NCBI RefSeq assembly: GCF_044797955.1
Contig: NZ_CP085211.1
Location: 2,170,001-2,234,000 of the forward strand
Direction: 5' to 3'
Length of the DNA stretch: 64,000 bases
From: Idiomarina seosinensis_A
GTDB lineage: Bacteria; Pseudomonadota; Gammaproteobacteria; Enterobacterales; Alteromonadaceae
In this document: piece by piece, positions 24,894-34,708 of the stretch
Layout of the letters: each line of letters starts with the position of its first letter
How positions within the stretch are numbered: position 1 is the first letter of the stretch
Program-made: the position numbers and the translations under genes
Notes under the pieces: model-generated
Told to the model about the DNA's origin: nothing
What the model saw: only the letters and a program-made list of their open reading frames with translations
Databases searched by the model: none

Positions 24894-27161
24894 TTACCCC
24901 CCAAAGAGGCGTTCCAGCCAACTTTTTTGCTCGATTTCGGCGTTACAATTAATGTCGTCATCGAGCCTGATAGGGGGTGCCGGTAATTTAACCGACTGTT
25001 CACAATGAGCCGGAATACGGGTTCCTTTTTGACGATGAAAACTTTGTTCACGGATATCGCCAACCGGCTGCAACGACATGGACTGAGGCGGATGATGGCG
25101 ATAAATTTCGCGGGTTATCTGCAAAGCGCCGCTGCTTCCCGTTAATCCCGTCGGCTCATTGTCATCACGGCCCAACCAGGTGGTTATGACGTTCTCACCA
25201 TCAATGGTTACAAACCAGCTGTCTTTATAGTCATTCGTAGTGCCGGTTTTTGCAGCCACAGTCGCGCCTTTGAGTACTGGCTGAAGCCCGCTGGCTGTGC
25301 CTTCCTGCACCACACCCGCCATGCCATAGCGAGTCATAAAACTTACCTCCGGCGAATAAATCTGCCGACGTTGACTAAAGTCTGCCTGATAAACTGTCAT
25401 ACCGTTATGCGTGGTAATGCTGGTTATCGCCCGTAAGGGCTGGTAGTTGCCATCATTAGCCAGCGTTGCATAAATGCGGTTAACTGCCAAAGGTGATAAC
25501 TCAACGGCTCCCAGGGTCAACGAGGGGTACGCCTGCATTGGTGTGGTCACCCCCATTTTAGTTAAGTCGCTCACCAGGGTATCAGTACCCACCCGTAAGC
25601 CTATTCGCACAGCCGGGATGTTTCGTGACTTAACCAGCGCTTCATAAATCAGCATCTCGCCCAGGTAGTCTTTATCGTAATTTTGCGGCTGCCATTTTTG
25701 TCCTTGCTCATCAACCAGAGACACCGGCTCATCAACCACGCGGCTGCCCAGGTGCATGTTCTCAGAAAGCGTCATCGCCGAGGCATAAATCACCGGTTTT
25801 ATCAGCGAGCCTATTGGTCTCAATGCCAGTATCGCCCGATTAAAACCACCTCTGTCAGAGCTTCGTGAGCCAACTAATGCCCGCACTGTGCCGTTTCGGT
25901 AGTCGCTGACAACGACTGCTCCTTGCATTTTGTCAATTGCACGGTCCGGCACGCCGGTGCGTAAAACCTGTTGCACCCGCGACTGTAAGCTGACATCCAT
26001 TGCCGTATAAATTTTCAGACCAACTTCGTGCCAGTCCGCAGGCAGCACAACATTACTGAGTTCGCGCCGGACCAAATCAATGTAATGAGGGTAATCTTCT
26101 TCGACCAGGCGAGGGCTGTCACGCACTACCAGGGGTGTTTCTACGGCGGTTATATAATTTGTTTTGGTAATCAGATCGTGCTCGTACATTAATTGCAGTA
26201 CGGTATCCCGGCGTTTTCGTGTGCGCTGCGGATGGCGACGGGGATCATAATAAGAAGGCCCTTTAATCATGGCTACCAGCAGCGCAACCTGCCCGGCTGT
26301 TAACTCCTGCACCTGACGGCCAAAATAATACTGACTGGCCAGACCGACTCCATGGATGGCATGGCTACGATCCTGGCCAAAGTACACCTCATTTAAGTAG
26401 GTTTCTAAAATGGTGTTTTTTGCAAAACGATAATCAATTACCAACGCCATCATTGCCTCATGAAACTTTCGCCAGAGCGTTTGCTGTCGCGTAAGGTAGA
26501 GGTTTTTTACTAGCTGCTGGGTTAATGTCGAGCCGCCCTGCACGGTTCTGCCGGCTTTAATATTAGCTGCCAAAGCGCGCATAACTGACCAGACAGATAC
26601 CCCCGAATGATGGTAAAAGTTACGGTCTTCGATCAGGAGCAATGTTTCGATAAGCTGGTTAGGCACTTGCTCTAAACCAATCAACAAGCGATCTTTGTTG
26701 TCCAGCGGATTAATCCGCCCTATCAGCTGGGGTTCAAGCCTTAACTCCTGCAGCTTGCGGCCGCCGGGCCAGGCGCGCAACGACTGAATTTTGCCTGCTT
26801 CAAATATGACTTCGGCCCGCAGTGACATCGCCGGACCGTCAGCAAATTCAAAGGGCCTGCGGTGAACCATAAGACGATTTCCAGCGTGGGAATAGTAGCC
26901 AGTTTCCTCCGTACTGCTGCTGTACTGATAACTCAATCGTTCAAGTTGCTCTATCAGCTGCTGTTTATCCAGATGCTGCCCGGCATACAACGGTGTTTCT
27001 GCTCCGTAGACTAAGGCCGGCGCCTGATAGCGTTGGCTGGCAAAAACTTTCGAGAGACTGGCGTCCAGATAAATTAAATAAAAACTGACAACCGCAGCGA
27101 TAGCCAAAGCCAGCTTAAGCGAGGTCATCATTAAATAGCGTTTCCAATTAATTTGCATCAT
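24894..27161 (-). CDS. mrcB: Bifunctional penicillin-binding protein 1b
   Basis: PBP1b polymerises and crosslinks peptidoglycan at the inner membrane. The 755-residue protein has a membrane helix (about 13-32), a UB2H-like domain (about 50-130) where the LpoB activator binds in E. coli, a GT51 glycosyltransferase with EDRNFYHHSGVS and GGSTLTQQLVKN, and a transpeptidase with SLIK (SxxK), SRN (SxN) and KTGTTNDYKDSW. All catalytic motifs are intact. The ATG overlaps the hrpB stop as ATGA, so the two are translationally linked. Confidence 0.94.
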   Translation of the reverse strand: MMQINWKRYLMMTSLKLALAIAAVVSFYLIYLDASLSKVFASQRYQAPALVYGAETPLYAGQHLDKQQLIEQLERLSYQYSSSTEETGYYSHAGNRLMVHRRPFEFADGPAMSLRAEVIFEAGKIQSLRAWPGGRKLQELRLEPQLIGRINPLDNKDRLLIGLEQVPNQLIETLLLIEDRNFYHHSGVSVWSVMRALAANIKAGRTVQGGSTLTQQLVKNLYLTRQQTLWRKFHEAMMALVIDYRFAKNTILETYLNEVYFGQDRSHAIHGVGLASQYYFGRQVQELTAGQVALLVAMIKGPSYYDPRRHPQRTRKRRDTVLQLMYEHDLITKTNYITAVETPLVVRDSPRLVEEDYPHYIDLVRRELSNVVLPADWHEVGLKIYTAMDVSLQSRVQQVLRTGVPDRAIDKMQGAVVVSDYRNGTVRALVGSRSSDRGGFNRAILALRPIGSLIKPVIYASAMTLSENMHLGSRVVDEPVSLVDEQGQKWQPQNYDKDYLGEMLIYEALVKSRNIPAVRIGLRVGTDTLVSDLTKMGVTTPMQAYPSLTLGAVELSPLAVNRIYATLANDGNYQPLRAITSITTHNGMTVYQADFSQRRQIYSPEVSFMTRYGMAGVVQEGTASGLQPVLKGATVAAKTGTTNDYKDSWFVTIDGENVITTWLGRDDNEPTGLTGSSGALQITREIYRHHPPQSMSLQPVGDIREQSFHRQKGTRIPAHCEQSVKLPAPPIRLDDDINCNAEIEQKSWLERLFGG

Positions 27162-29620
27162 CTTAGCTGCCGGTTGGTTTTTTGAGTCGCAGTCGCATTA
27201 ACCGGATCTTCGGGCCAGGGGTGTTTAGGATAACGCCCACGCATCTCTTTTCTCACCTCGGCGTAGCTGTTAGCCCAGAAGCTGGCCAAATCTTCGGTTC
27301 GCTGCAATAAACGACCCGCCGGCGATAGTAAGTCAAGTACCAGGCTCTGCTGGCCTTTCAATATTTTTGGCGACCGGGGCTCGCCAAAAAGCTCCTGTAA
27401 TTTCACTGCCACTTTGGGTTTTATACCCTGTTCGGTTTCGCGCAACGAAGGATACGTGATCTCTACCTGACGGCCCGTGGGTGCCTGCCAGGCAACAGGA
27501 CATTGTACAGCCAGCTCTTGTTGCTGCTGGTAATCGAGTAAATTCTGTAATGCCGGCAGCGGGTCCCAGCCCTGTAGATCCTTATACGATTGCAGGCCCA
27601 GCCAGAATGGTTCCGCCCATAACGGCAAATGCTCAAGCAGGTTTTCTGCATCCGGTTTTAACTTAATGTTTAATGGCTGGCGGGATTCATAAAACCCATA
27701 AAAATAGTACAGCCGGTTCCAGTAGTTTAAAGCGCGCGGCGACCACTTTAGGGTTTCAAGTCCGGCCGTTTGCAGCCACTGCCTTAAGCCAGCATTAATT
27801 TGTTCTTTAGTTGCTGGTGTCTGCAACTCTGTGCTGCTGAACAACAATTGACCAATGTACTGCTTAGTCGTCACTCTAGGTTTTCCGACATGGCCGATAT
27901 CAGCGGTTGTTGCCTCGTTTAGCGGCACTGCCGGGTGTTCTTTCAGTGCTTCCTTTTTCAATGGCAGCAAGGCCCCTAACCGGTTAAACTCAGCCGTCTC
28001 TGCCAGCTGCACATCAAGAGCCAGCAGCCACTGGCTGTGTTCACTGACTTGCCGGCTTGTTATCCGGGCACCAGACATTAATTGTACACTGTGCTCGTCA
28101 ATCCGCCGGGCAATGCGGTCGCTGAAAGCAAATAACAAATACCAGCCCAGCTTGTCATAATTGGCATGCTGCTTGCCGGTCAGATCCAGTTGATGCCGCC
28201 AGTAACGGTATCTTTGATACCATCGGCGGGATTGTTCACCCACCTGGTAATGTCGCTGTATACGGGTGATAAAATCAATTTCAGTCAACTGTCGGTCGGG
28301 TTCTTCCAGTGTCGCTAACGCCTGGGCTACTGCTTCTTTATTACTGACTGAATCGCTGCGAACTTGGTGAGCAACCCGGGTCAAGCGAATATCTCCGCCC
28401 ATTGACATAACCACCCTGCCTGTTGCCGTTAACTGCTGTTGGCGAACAATCTGCAAACGCTCAAGCACCCTGAGGGCATGTTGCGTATTGGTGGGGGACG
28501 GGGGCGTCAGCCAGGCTAAATCAGTTACCTGACTACCCCATAAACAGACTTCGGCGACCAGTTGCGTTAACTCTTGGGTAGCAACGTCAGCATCACCATA
28601 CTCACTAAAGCCATGCTCGTCGGCCTGGCTCCACAGCCGATAAACCTGGCCAGGCCCCTGACGGCCGGCACGGCCCGCCCTTTGTTGCGCAGAGGCCCGG
28701 GAGATGTAACGGGTTTGCAGTTGAGTTGTTGCATACTGTGGCCGGTAGCGGCTAACACGCTGTCGGCCGCTGTCAACGACAACATCAATAGCAGAAAGGG
28801 TTAGCGAGGTTTCTGCTACATTCGTTGCAACAATGATGCGGCGCTGAAAATCAGCCGATAACGCTTTATGTTGAGCTGTCAAAGGTAAACGGCCATGTAA
28901 TGGCAAAACCGGCGTATTAATTCGCTGCTGTAGTACATTAATCAGGTAATTAATTTCCCGCACTCCCGGGACAAAAACTAAAACGCCACGCTGGCTTTGT
29001 TGGTAAGCCTCGACAATGACGTCCGGCATGGCTTTTAACCACAGCTGCTGGCCCGCAGGCCGATAATGGGCAGTTAAAGGGTATTGTCTGCCTTCACTTT
29101 TTAAGATCCTGACTGGCTGCTTTAGGCGCTCTTGCAGCCACTGCTGAATGGGCTCGGCAGGCAGGGTGGCAGACATAATTAACAATGATAAGTGCGGTGC
29201 CAGCGGCAGGCTGTCGATAAGCAGCGCCAGACTCAGGTCGCTGTATAAGTTCCTCTCATGAAACTCATCAAAAACAACGCAATCAAAGCCGCTAAGCTCA
29301 GGGTCATCCTGCAGCCAGCGCACCAGCACACCTTCGGTCATGATTAGCAAGCGCGTTTTTGCGCTGCGCTTTTGTTCCCCGCGGATTAGATAGCCGACGG
29401 TCTCACCAACGCTCTCATTTAATTGAGCGGACAGATAGTGAGCGATATTAATTGCAGCCAGCCGGCGCGGTTGCAAAACAATAACCCTGGCACCGCTCGC
29501 CAGTAGCGCCAGGGGTAAACGGGTTGACTTGCCTGCTCCCGGTGGCGCCTGGATAACCAGCCTGGCACCGGGAAGCTGCGCTACAACATCTTCAGTAATG
29601 GCATCAATGGGTAGAGCCAT
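27158..29620 (-). CDS. hrpB: ATP-dependent DExH-box helicase HrpB
   Basis: HrpB is a superfamily 2 helicase of unclear physiological role. Walker A is APPGAGKST at about residues 25-33, the DExH box is DEFHER, and the motif VI region reads QQRAGRAGRQGPG. The C-terminal third is the HrpB-specific domain, with motifs such as YPSLRETEQGIKPKVAVKLQ. The 820-residue length is typical. hrpB next to mrcB is conserved with E. coli. pepB ends 38 bases upstream on the same strand. Confidence 0.94.
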   Translation of the reverse strand: MALPIDAITEDVVAQLPGARLVIQAPPGAGKSTRLPLALLASGARVIVLQPRRLAAINIAHYLSAQLNESVGETVGYLIRGEQKRSAKTRLLIMTEGVLVRWLQDDPELSGFDCVVFDEFHERNLYSDLSLALLIDSLPLAPHLSLLIMSATLPAEPIQQWLQERLKQPVRILKSEGRQYPLTAHYRPAGQQLWLKAMPDVIVEAYQQSQRGVLVFVPGVREINYLINVLQQRINTPVLPLHGRLPLTAQHKALSADFQRRIIVATNVAETSLTLSAIDVVVDSGRQRVSRYRPQYATTQLQTRYISRASAQQRAGRAGRQGPGQVYRLWSQADEHGFSEYGDADVATQELTQLVAEVCLWGSQVTDLAWLTPPSPTNTQHALRVLERLQIVRQQQLTATGRVVMSMGGDIRLTRVAHQVRSDSVSNKEAVAQALATLEEPDRQLTEIDFITRIQRHYQVGEQSRRWYQRYRYWRHQLDLTGKQHANYDKLGWYLLFAFSDRIARRIDEHSVQLMSGARITSRQVSEHSQWLLALDVQLAETAEFNRLGALLPLKKEALKEHPAVPLNEATTADIGHVGKPRVTTKQYIGQLLFSSTELQTPATKEQINAGLRQWLQTAGLETLKWSPRALNYWNRLYYFYGFYESRQPLNIKLKPDAENLLEHLPLWAEPFWLGLQSYKDLQGWDPLPALQNLLDYQQQQELAVQCPVAWQAPTGRQVEITYPSLRETEQGIKPKVAVKLQELFGEPRSPKILKGQQSLVLDLLSPAGRLLQRTEDLASFWANSYAEVRKEMRGRYPKHPWPEDPVNATATQKTNRQLR

Positions 29621-29658
29621 ACGACGTAATTACCTCTACCTAAATGGTCAGACAGTTT

Positions 29659-30954
29659 TCAATCCGATAACGTAGCGGCAATTGTGCGGACACCCATTGC
29701 CGTTGCTCCTACCGGCCATAATGCCGTTGCCGATTTTTGATAAGCGCCGGCCAAGTCGAAATGTAACCAGCCCTGACCATTGTTCGGCGCAAACTTCAAT
29801 AAAAACCCTGCGGCATTGCTTGCGCCGCCGGCACCGCCACCTTTTTGCGGCCGGCTGTTGGCTGTATCAGCAAAAGCTGAAGGGCAGTTTTCTGAGTGCC
29901 AGGGCGCTAAAGGTAAACGCCACAGTAATTCATTTTCCTGTTCCGCAGCTTTTAATGCTTTTGCAGCAGCATCATCGTCGACACTGAACAATGCATTGTA
30001 TTCATTCCCTACGGCCATTTGCGCAGCCCCGGTTAACGTCGCTGCATCGATAATCTGCTGAGCGCCGGCTTCGCCAGCGGCTTGCAAACCATCTGCCAGC
30101 ACCAGACGCCCTTCAGCATCAGTGTTAACAACTTCAACGGTGGTACCGTTTTTATAAGTGATAATGTCACCTAATTTATAAGCACTGCCGTCGATCATGT
30201 TTTCTGCACAGCACAAAAACAGTTTTACCCTTTTATTTAACTTATTCCGGATAGCCAGTGATAACGCGCCGCTAACCGTAGCCGCGCCGCCCATATCACA
30301 CTTCATGCTCAACATTCCTTCGCTGGCTTTAATGCTGTAACCGCCCGAATCATAAGTTATGCCCTTACCAATCAAAGCCGAAGATACAGAAGCTTTTTCG
30401 TCGCCTGTCGGATTATAATCAAGCACCAGCATTGCCGGTTCGTGCTGGCTCGCGCGGCCGACCGTGTAAATACCCATCCAGCCTGCCTGCTTTAGCTGCT
30501 CGCCTTTTATTATTTCATAAGAAACCTGCTCTGGCGCCAGGGCACTTAAGTGCTCTGCAACGCGCTCTGCCAGACTCAATGGGTAAATTTCTTCAGCTGA
30601 TAAGTTCACTAATTCACGGGTAAAGCGGTACACTTCACTCAGGTTTTTTAACTGCTCAGCACTGTCGCTGTCGTCGTCATGCCACTGCACTTCATTAGTC
30701 GATAAGGTCGAGGTAAAACCCAGAGATAAAGCCCATTGCCGCTCTTTATCCCAACCATCTCCGGCCATTTTAACTGCGCCGATGGCTTGATTGTCCAGCT
30801 GCCGGCCGGCTTTTTGGATCCGTCGCAGGTTATCCTGTTCAGAGTCCTGCAAAATAATGTGAGCTGCGTTGTCTTTAAAACATACAACCGCATTGTTGCT
30901 AATGTAATCAACCGGCACTGTTTTGGTCAGGTAAATTGGTAATGCGCTGGACAT
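29659..30954 (-). CDS. pepB: Peptidase B (M17 leucyl aminopeptidase family)
   Basis: This is a 431-residue M17 metallo-aminopeptidase that trims N-terminal residues from peptides in the cytoplasm. The C-terminal catalytic domain contains GKGITYDSGGYSIK, MKCDMGGAA and the family signature NTDAEGRL, which provide two-metal ligands and the catalytic lysine. Length and N-terminal sequence fit PepB better than the longer PepA (about 500 residues). It heads the leftward pepB-hrpB-mrcB run and is divergent from sfsA. Confidence 0.87.
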   Translation of the reverse strand: MSSALPIYLTKTVPVDYISNNAVVCFKDNAAHIILQDSEQDNLRRIQKAGRQLDNQAIGAVKMAGDGWDKERQWALSLGFTSTLSTNEVQWHDDDSDSAEQLKNLSEVYRFTRELVNLSAEEIYPLSLAERVAEHLSALAPEQVSYEIIKGEQLKQAGWMGIYTVGRASQHEPAMLVLDYNPTGDEKASVSSALIGKGITYDSGGYSIKASEGMLSMKCDMGGAATVSGALSLAIRNKLNKRVKLFLCCAENMIDGSAYKLGDIITYKNGTTVEVVNTDAEGRLVLADGLQAAGEAGAQQIIDAATLTGAAQMAVGNEYNALFSVDDDAAAKALKAAEQENELLWRLPLAPWHSENCPSAFADTANSRPQKGGGAGGASNAAGFLLKFAPNNGQGWLHFDLAGAYQKSATALWPVGATAMGVRTIAATLSD

Positions 30955-31011
30955 AATCTACTGCTCCTTATAGGTTATCGCTGCCATTAATGTAAGTTCA
31001 CGAGGTTGCTA

Positions 31012-31725
31012 ATGCAATTCCATAGGCCCTTACAAAGGGGAATTTTACGCAAGCGTTACAAACGCTTTCTGGCAGATATCGATTTTGGTAACACCGATAT
31101 TACCACAGTTCACTGCCCTAATACCGGCGCAATGACCGGCTGTGCTGAACCCGGGTTCGAAGTCTGGTGCAGTACTTCTGATAACCCTAAACGTAAGTAC
31201 GCCATGACATGGGAGCTTAGCAGAAATCAGCAGGGGCATTGGATTGTTATTAATACTCAGCGCGCTAATGCGCTTGCCGGCGAGCTGCTGAACAACCAGC
31301 ACATTAAGGAACTGGAAGGCTTAGTTAACTGGCGCGCGGAACAAAAATATGGCGCTCAAAATAGCCGTATTGACTGGTTAGGAGAAAACCCCAACGGCAA
31401 TTTGTGTTTCGTTGAAGTTAAAAGCGTCACTCTTGCTGAAAATCAGCAGGGCTATTTTCCAGATACGGTCAGCACCCGGGCTCAAAAGCATCTTCAAGAA
31501 CTTATTTTGGCGCGCCAGCAGGGTCACCGGGCAGTAATCTTGTTCGTAGTCATGCACAGCGCCATCGATCAAGTGACACCTGCGGCGCACATTGATCCGA
31601 AGTACGCTCAATTATGTAATCAAGCTGCAGCCGCCGGTGTTGAGTTTTATGCTTACAAAGTCTCCATCGACCCTGAGCAGATAAAACTGGACCGCCAAAT
31701 TAAGGTTTGCTTAAAACAGACTTGA
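31012..31725 (+). CDS. sfsA: DNA/RNA nuclease SfsA (sugar fermentation stimulation protein)
   Basis: The 237-residue protein has the SfsA features: an N-terminal OB-like part with RGILRKRYKRFLADI, HCPNTGAM-GCAEPG, and a nuclease-like C-terminal domain with RIDWLGENPNG-CFVEVKSVTL, matching a PD-(D/E)XK fold. The original E. coli description linked it to maltose metabolism; a nuclease role is more recent. The ATG at 31012 has GAGG six bases upstream; a TTG two codons earlier is less likely. sfsA next to dksA is conserved with E. coli. Confidence 0.92.
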   Translation: MQFHRPLQRGILRKRYKRFLADIDFGNTDITTVHCPNTGAMTGCAEPGFEVWCSTSDNPKRKYAMTWELSRNQQGHWIVINTQRANALAGELLNNQHIKELEGLVNWRAEQKYGAQNSRIDWLGENPNGNLCFVEVKSVTLAENQQGYFPDTVSTRAQKHLQELILARQQGHRAVILFVVMHSAIDQVTPAAHIDPKYAQLCNQAAAAGVEFYAYKVSIDPEQIKLDRQIKVCLKQT

Positions 31726-31775
31726 ATTTTGTCGCTAGTGGCCCAATAATTCGTTCGTTTTTTGTATTAATTACG

Positions 31776-31804
31776 TTGCGCTAAAGCTGGGCTTCTGCTA
31801 TACG
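31776..31804 (+). promoter_or_regulatory. Predicted sigma-70 promoter for dksA
   Basis: TTGCGC (31776-31781), a 17-bp spacer and TATACG (31799-31804) with a TGC extended -10 lie about 90 bases before the dksA ATG. The match is moderate and unconfirmed. Confidence 0.45.
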
Positions 31805-31891
31805 TAGCGTCCTTTTTTGAGCGACCGTTTAGCGGCTGAAAAAGCCACCAGTTTATCGCGCAGCGATATTAAATTATTTAGGAGATCCGTG

Positions 31892-32341
31892 ATGCCAGAA
31901 GGCAAGAAAAAAACGCATGGCATACTGGCGTTGGCCGGCTTAGAGCCCTATCAACCAGAGCCGGGCGAAGAGTATATGAATGACCAACAACTGGTTCATT
32001 TTCGTAAAATACTCGAGGAGTGGCGCCGCCAGCTTCGTCAGGAAGTTGATCGCACGGTTCACCACATGAAAGATGAAGCGGCAAACTTCCCCGATCCCGT
32101 TGACCGCGCTGCCCAGGAAGAAGAATTCAGTATCGAGTTAAGAACCCGGGACCGCGAACGCAAACTGATCAAGAAAATCGAAAAGACTTTGCAAAAAATC
32201 GAAGATGACGACTTCGGCTTTTGTAATTCTTGTGGTATCGAAATTGGGATTCGTCGTCTTGAAGCACGGCCTACAGCTGATCTTTGTGTCGACTGCAAAA
32301 CGTTGGCAGAAATTAAAGAAAAACAAATGACAGGGGCCTAA
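31892..32341 (+). CDS. dksA: RNA polymerase-binding transcription factor DksA
   Basis: DksA enters the RNA polymerase secondary channel and, with ppGpp, represses rRNA promoters and activates amino-acid promoters. The coiled-coil tip acidic residues are in DPVDRA (Asp68, Asp71, Ala73; three lower than in E. coli), and the zinc finger is CNSCG with a second C-V-D-C pair. A longer frame opens at 31817, but the ATG at 31892 has a GGAG ribosome-binding site and gives 149 residues matching the family (E. coli 151). It heads dksA-gluQRS-pcnB-folK-panB-panC. Confidence 0.97.
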   Translation: MPEGKKKTHGILALAGLEPYQPEPGEEYMNDQQLVHFRKILEEWRRQLRQEVDRTVHHMKDEAANFPDPVDRAAQEEEFSIELRTRDRERKLIKKIEKTLQKIEDDDFGFCNSCGIEIGIRRLEARPTADLCVDCKTLAEIKEKQMTGA

Positions 32342-32360
32342 ACCGGCCCAGGTTGCTGTT

Positions 32361-33206
32361 GTGCCGAGCCCTTATCGTGGACGTTTTGCGCCAACTCCAT
32401 CGGGACCCTTACACTTTGGGTCCCTGGTGGCTGCCCTCGGGTCTTTCCTTGATGCGAAAGCTCATTGCGGAGAATGGCTGGTACGTATCGAGGATGTCGA
32501 TAAAACTCGCTCTCAAAGTGGAGCTGCTGAGGTTATCTTAAAACAGTTACAGGATCATGGCTTGGTCTGGGATGGCCCGGTAGTACAGCAAAGCGACCGC
32601 GACTCAATATATCAACATAAGCTTGAGCAATTAGCTCACTATCTATATTCCTGTGACTGCAGTCGCAAAGCAATAAGGGCTCGGGCCGATTGCTATGACG
32701 GCTACTGCCGAACCCGGCAGCCGCGCTCGAGCCCTCATGCCATCCGCTTTAAAAATGACCAGCCGGTGCTGACGTTTTCAGATCGCTGGCACGGAACAGT
32801 TACAGCCTCAACCATCTGCGCCCGGGAAGACTTTATTGTCCGCCGCAGAGACCAGTTGTACGCCTACCAGCTAGCCGTTGTTGTTGACGATATAGCACAA
32901 GGTATCACCGATATCGTCCGCGGTTCTGATCTTTTGCAGCCAAGTTTTTGGCAACTCAGCTTATGGCAATGCCTTGCAAAACGGCAGCCACGGATGATGC
33001 ATTTACCTCTTGTTGTGGATCCCGTTGGGCGTAAGTTGAGCAAGCAAAATCACGCACCGGCTATTGATAGCCGCTGCGCCATGGATAATTTACGCGCTGC
33101 GGCTAAATACCTGCAGCTTGATTTGCCCGATGCTCAGGATGTGGCGGATTTATTAAGCATAGCAGTGGAAAAGTGGCGTAAAAAGTGGCAGATAACTACG
33201 GACTAG
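32361..33206 (+). CDS. gluQ: Glutamyl-Q tRNA(Asp) synthetase GluQRS
   Basis: GluQRS attaches glutamate to queuosine at position 34 of tRNA-Asp. It resembles the catalytic half of glutamyl-tRNA synthetase: RFAPTPSGPLHFGSL (HIGH region), EDVDKTR, a zinc-binding CDC...C...C cluster in the middle, and KLSKQNH (KMSKS-like). It lacks the anticodon-binding domain, hence 281 residues. The likely start is GTG at 32361. It follows dksA by 19 bases, as in E. coli. Confidence 0.94.
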   Translation: MPSPYRGRFAPTPSGPLHFGSLVAALGSFLDAKAHCGEWLVRIEDVDKTRSQSGAAEVILKQLQDHGLVWDGPVVQQSDRDSIYQHKLEQLAHYLYSCDCSRKAIRARADCYDGYCRTRQPRSSPHAIRFKNDQPVLTFSDRWHGTVTASTICAREDFIVRRRDQLYAYQLAVVVDDIAQGITDIVRGSDLLQPSFWQLSLWQCLAKRQPRMMHLPLVVDPVGRKLSKQNHAPAIDSRCAMDNLRAAAKYLQLDLPDAQDVADLLSIAVEKWRKKWQITTD

Positions 33207-33277
33207 CGCTACAATAGCTTGACGAAATATTCGCCTTGCCTGTAACAACTCATTGATGATTCAGGAGAACTATCATC

Positions 33278-34708
33278 ATTAAAAAACTAACTGAACTTGC
33301 GCGACGCGCATTTTCCGGCACCAACAATAACTCTCAAAAAAATGAATCGGTGTTGCCACCTTTGCGGGTCATCCCGCGTGATGAACACCCGATCTCACGT
33401 AAAGACATTAGCCCTAATGCGCTAAAAGTCTTGTATCGCTTGCATAATGCTGGCTTCGACGCTTACTTAGTCGGTGGTTGTGTCCGCGATTTGCTGCTGG
33501 GACTGCAACCCAAAGACTTTGATGTGACCACAAATGCTTCTCCGGAAGAGGTTAAAAACTTATTTCGTAATTGTCGGCTCATCGGCAGACGATTTCGCTT
33601 AGCGCACATATTATTCGGTCGCGAGATCATCGAGGTGGCTACTTTCCGGGGTCACCATGATGTCGATAATGCGGACCATAAAAAGATAGCTCAGCAAGAT
33701 GAACACGGTCAGCTGGTTCGCGATAATGTCTATGGTTCAATCGAAGAAGACGCCGAGCGCCGTGACTTTACTGTTAATGCCTTGTATTACAATATCGCCG
33801 ATTTTTGTATCTATGACTTTGCTAACGGCAAACGGGATATAGAAGCGGGTATCCTGCGCATGATTGGAGACCCGCAAACTCGCTACCGGGAAGATCCGGT
33901 GCGCATGCTGCGCGCCGTGCGCTTTGCAACCAAACTGAATATGGCTCTGGGCGATGATGTTAGCGAACCGCTAAGCGAGTTATCAGGCTTACTGAAGAAC
34001 ATCCCCCCGGCACGCTTATTTGACGAATTCCTGAAACTCTTTATGGCTGGCAAAGCGCAGGCTAACTTTGATTTACTCTGTCGCTACGGATTATTCCAGC
34101 AGTTATTTCCTGTCTTAAAAAGTTATCTGGATGCTGCCGATAGTCCGCCAGTGATTATGATGCGCAAAGCATTTGCTAATACTGATCAGCGGGTGCAGCG
34201 AGAGCAGCGGGTCACACCGGCTTATTTGCTGGCAGTATTACTTTGGTGGCCTTTACAGGCCCGCCGCGAGCAATTGGAAAACGAAGGTGGCTTACCGCCA
34301 ATGGACGCACTAAATGTCGGCAGTGCTGACGTTTTGCACCGTCAGTCGCAGACATTATCGATACCCAAACGTTTTAGTCTCACTGTCAGAGACATCTGGC
34401 AAATGCAATTGCGCCTGCAAAACACCAAGGGTGTCCGGGCTAAAAAAACGCTGGAACAAAAAAAGTTCCGCGCCGGTTATGACTTTCTGCTTTTAAGACA
34501 AGAGTCTGGTGCCGCTTTACCCGGCGAAAACCTTAAGCAGCTGGCTGATTTCTGGACCAAGGCGCAACAGGATCCTAACTTAGTGGTCAGTCCCTCAGCG
34601 CGTAATGAAGGCGGCAAAAAGCCCAGCAACCGCCGGCGGCGCGGAGGCCGCAGTCGCAGGAAACCCAGAAGCAACAAACCGGATAATAATAACAACGACC
34701 ATGGCTAA
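33278..34708 (+). CDS. pcnB: Poly(A) polymerase I PcnB, with non-canonical AUU (or AUC) start
   Basis: PcnB adds poly(A) tails to RNA 3' ends and controls RNA decay and some plasmid copy numbers. The core shows the nucleotidyltransferase signature GGCVRDLLLGLQPKDFDV with catalytic aspartates, RRDFTVNALYYN and REDPVRMLRAVRFA, and a basic Arg/Gly-rich tail. The first GTG at 33350 has no ribosome-binding site and would lose a conserved N-terminal stretch. In the same frame, ATC-ATC-ATT at 33272-33280 lies 3-11 bases after AGGAGA (33263-33268), and the ATT reading gives IKKLTELARRAFS, comparable to the E. coli N-terminus, whose own start is AUU. I therefore start at 33278 (476 residues). Confidence 0.9.
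   Translation: MKKLTELARRAFSGTNNNSQKNESVLPPLRVIPRDEHPISRKDISPNALKVLYRLHNAGFDAYLVGGCVRDLLLGLQPKDFDVTTNASPEEVKNLFRNCRLIGRRFRLAHILFGREIIEVATFRGHHDVDNADHKKIAQQDEHGQLVRDNVYGSIEEDAERRDFTVNALYYNIADFCIYDFANGKRDIEAGILRMIGDPQTRYREDPVRMLRAVRFATKLNMALGDDVSEPLSELSGLLKNIPPARLFDEFLKLFMAGKAQANFDLLCRYGLFQQLFPVLKSYLDAADSPPVIMMRKAFANTDQRVQREQRVTPAYLLAVLLWWPLQARREQLENEGGLPPMDALNVGSADVLHRQSQTLSIPKRFSLTVRDIWQMQLRLQNTKGVRAKKTLEQKKFRAGYDFLLLRQESGAALPGENLKQLADFWTKAQQDPNLVVSPSARNEGGKKPSNRRRRGGRSRRKPRSNKPDNNNNDHG

Noticed and set aside
24860..24930. Terminator at the hemL/mrcB convergent junction
   Set aside because: I looked for a hairpin with a T-run on either strand and found none.
31817..31891. N-terminal extension of dksA giving 174 residues
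   Set aside because: The extension has no match to DksA and lacks a ribosome-binding site, whereas the ATG at 31892 has both.
34605..34700. Upstream extension of folK into pcnB
   Set aside because: The extension reads the Arg-rich 3' end of pcnB in another frame; the ATG at 34701 gives a normal FolK N-terminus.
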